Positions 14,376-15,020 of a stretch of 15,020 nucleotides of DNA are shown here, one piece after another. Numbering within the stretch: position 1 is the first letter of the stretch; every line of letters starts with the position of its first letter. The DNA comes from JBMNOU01 sp050943215 (GTDB lineage Bacteria > Bacillota > Clostridia > Christensenellales > SZUA-584). Below the pieces are notes generated by a model. It saw nothing but the letters and a program-made list of their open reading frames with translations. It was not told the origin of the DNA and made no database searches. The position numbers and the translations under genes are program-made. The stretch covers positions 1-15,020 of the forward strand of contig JBMNOU010000044.1 in assembly GCA_050943215.1 (NCBI GenBank). Direction: 5' to 3'.

Positions 14376-14780
14376 TTATTCAATCTCGATCCGTTTTTGC
14401 TCGTGCTGTTTTTCTTTCTTTGGCAACGTAACATATAGCATGCCATCCTCAAGCTTGGCAGATATTTTTTCTTCTTCAATATCCTTTAAAACAAAACGTC
14501 TCATAAATTCTCCGGTGATTCTCTCTTTCCTAATATATCTGCCGTCTTCTTTATTTTTTTCTTCGCTCGTTTTGGCGCTTATCGTTAACACACCTTTCTC
14601 GTATATCATCTCGATGTCTTCTTTTCTGACACCCGGAATCTCTGCCTCCACAACGAATGCTTCTTCCTTTTCTTTTATGTTCGCCTTCATCGCAGGCATA
14701 ATCAGTCCGTTGTCCATAAAATCTCTGAATAATTCGATACCAAATGGTCTTAGATGTCTTTCAAATGGAATCAATGTCAT
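14376..14780 (-). CDS. Small heat-shock protein, Hsp20/alpha-crystallin family
   Basis: This is an ATP-independent chaperone that binds unfolding proteins in large oligomers. The 134-residue product opens MTLIPFERHLRPFG. Its alpha-crystallin domain covers about residues 33-122, with AEIPGVRKEDIEMIYEKGVLTISA and the closing strand LEDGMLYVTLPKKE. The C-terminus ends IEIE, the I-x-I tail motif that links dimers into oligomers. The ATG at 14780 is chosen over an upstream in-frame TTG because GGGGAGG lies nine bases before it. It has its own promoter, a CtsR-type operator over the -35 box and a terminator, so it is a single-gene heat-shock unit. It resembles clostridial Hsp18. Confidence 0.95.
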   Translation of the reverse strand: MTLIPFERHLRPFGIELFRDFMDNGLIMPAMKANIKEKEEAFVVEAEIPGVRKEDIEMIYEKGVLTISAKTSEEKNKEDGRYIRKERITGEFMRRFVLKDIEEEKISAKLEDGMLYVTLPKKEKQHEQKRIEIE

Positions 14781-14814
14781 AGCTTTATCCCTCCCCAAAA
14801 ATTCTCTTGGTTAT

Positions 14815-14843
14815 ATCATAACATATTGGTCAAAGTAAGTCAA
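14815..14843 (-). promoter_or_regulatory. Sigma-A-type promoter of hsp20
   Basis: On the minus strand TTGACT (14843-14838, 5 of 6) is followed by exactly 17 bases and TATGAT (14820-14815, 5 of 6). Transcription should start near 14808, about 28 bases before the ATG. It is one of the strongest promoter matches in the window, as expected for a gene held off by a repressor. Confidence 0.8.
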
Positions 14844-14844
14844 A
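14828..14844 (+). promoter_or_regulatory. CtsR-type operator at hsp20
   Basis: The plus strand reads GGTCAAA-GTA-AGTCAAA, two heptads in direct repeat separated by three bases. The known CtsR box is RGTCAAA-NAN-RGTCAAA, so both heptads match fully and only the middle spacer base differs. It covers the -35 box and part of the spacer of the hsp20 promoter, where a bound repressor would block RNA polymerase. No ctsR gene is in the window. Confidence 0.8.
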
Positions 14845-14933
14845 GTCTATTTTACATGAAATTTTATTATATTTCATCGAAATTTGCCTATCGTCTGAAT
14901 TAAATGATATTATGTCGTTAAAATGACTTAAAA

Positions 14934-14947
14934 GCATGTGTACATGC
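14934..14947 (-). terminator. Weak possible terminator of the gene at the right edge
   Basis: On the minus strand GCATG-TACA-CATGC forms a short 5-bp stem followed by TTTTAAG, starting about 12 bases after the possible stop codon at 14961-14959. The stem is short and the T-run has only four bases. Confidence 0.25.
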
Positions 14948-14958
14948 GTAAATTGAGA

Positions 14959-15020
14959 TTATTTAAATATTTTCGTCGCGGCTTTCAGCACCAAAGGCCG
15001 GTAGATATCCACAGCCTTCT
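14959..15020 (-). CDS. Possible C-terminus of an unidentified protein, cut by window edge
   Basis: On the minus strand one frame enters from the edge and reads KAVDIYRPLVLKAATKIFK before a TAA at 14961-14959. The amphipathic, basic ending looks like a real C-terminus. Only about 20 codons are visible, other frames are also open, and the family cannot be named. Confidence 0.3.
   Translation of the reverse strand, partial: KAVDIYRPLVLKAATKIFK

Noticed and set aside
1..15020. Mobile elements, CRISPR arrays, tRNA or rRNA genes
   Set aside because: No transposase or integrase frames, no regularly spaced repeats and no tRNA cloverleaf or rRNA segments were seen. The only broken gene (GGDEF) shows indels and no insertion.

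Overview
The window looks like a chromosomal core region of a spore-forming, low-to-moderate-GC Firmicute, probably a member of the Clostridia. The evidence is a spmAB spore-maturation pair, a clostridial-type AbrB with four C-terminal cysteines, a CtsR-type operator, strong AGGAGG-type ribosome binding sites and TTGACA/TATAAT-type promoters. No insertion sequence, phage gene, CRISPR array, rRNA or tRNA gene was seen.

Layout. (1) Positions 1-5085 are a variant of the region that in Bacillus subtilis runs yabB-yazA-yabC(rsmI)-abrB-metS. Here the order is metG (minus, its 3' end cut by the window edge), spmB and spmA (minus), abrB (plus), then rsmI and a yabB/trmN6-like methyltransferase (minus). 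The spmAB pair sits between metG and abrB, and no yazA lies between the two methyltransferases. abrB and rsmI are convergent and overlap, and the apparent intrinsic terminator of abrB lies inside the rsmI reading frame. (2) Positions 5198-7703 hold a plus-strand polar amino-acid ABC importer: lipoprotein binding protein, permease and ATPase. A strong hairpin without a U-tract lies between the first two genes. (3) Positions 7782-11267 hold a minus-strand MacAB-like three-gene operon: membrane-fusion/adaptor protein, ATPase and FtsX-type permease. (4) Positions 11286-12517 hold a membrane-bound GGDEF protein gene broken by three apparent single-base indels. A 107-codon orphan ORF and radA lie upstream of it in the same direction. 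(5) Positions 14338-14844 hold a small heat-shock protein gene with its own terminator, a strong promoter and a CtsR-like operator over the -35 box. At the right edge there are about 20 codons of a possible further minus-strand gene.

Functionally the window mixes translation and RNA modification (metG, rsmI, yabB), sporulation and transition-state control (spmAB, abrB), two transporters (amino-acid uptake; MacAB-type export or envelope function), DNA repair (radA) and heat-shock response (hsp20). Nothing here is clearly a new defence or biosynthetic system. The points most worth a second look are the abrB terminator inside rsmI, the CtsR box at hsp20, the duplicated adaptor module in the MacA-like protein, the triply frameshifted GGDEF gene, and two strong unexplained RNA hairpins (metG leader and binding-protein/permease gap).
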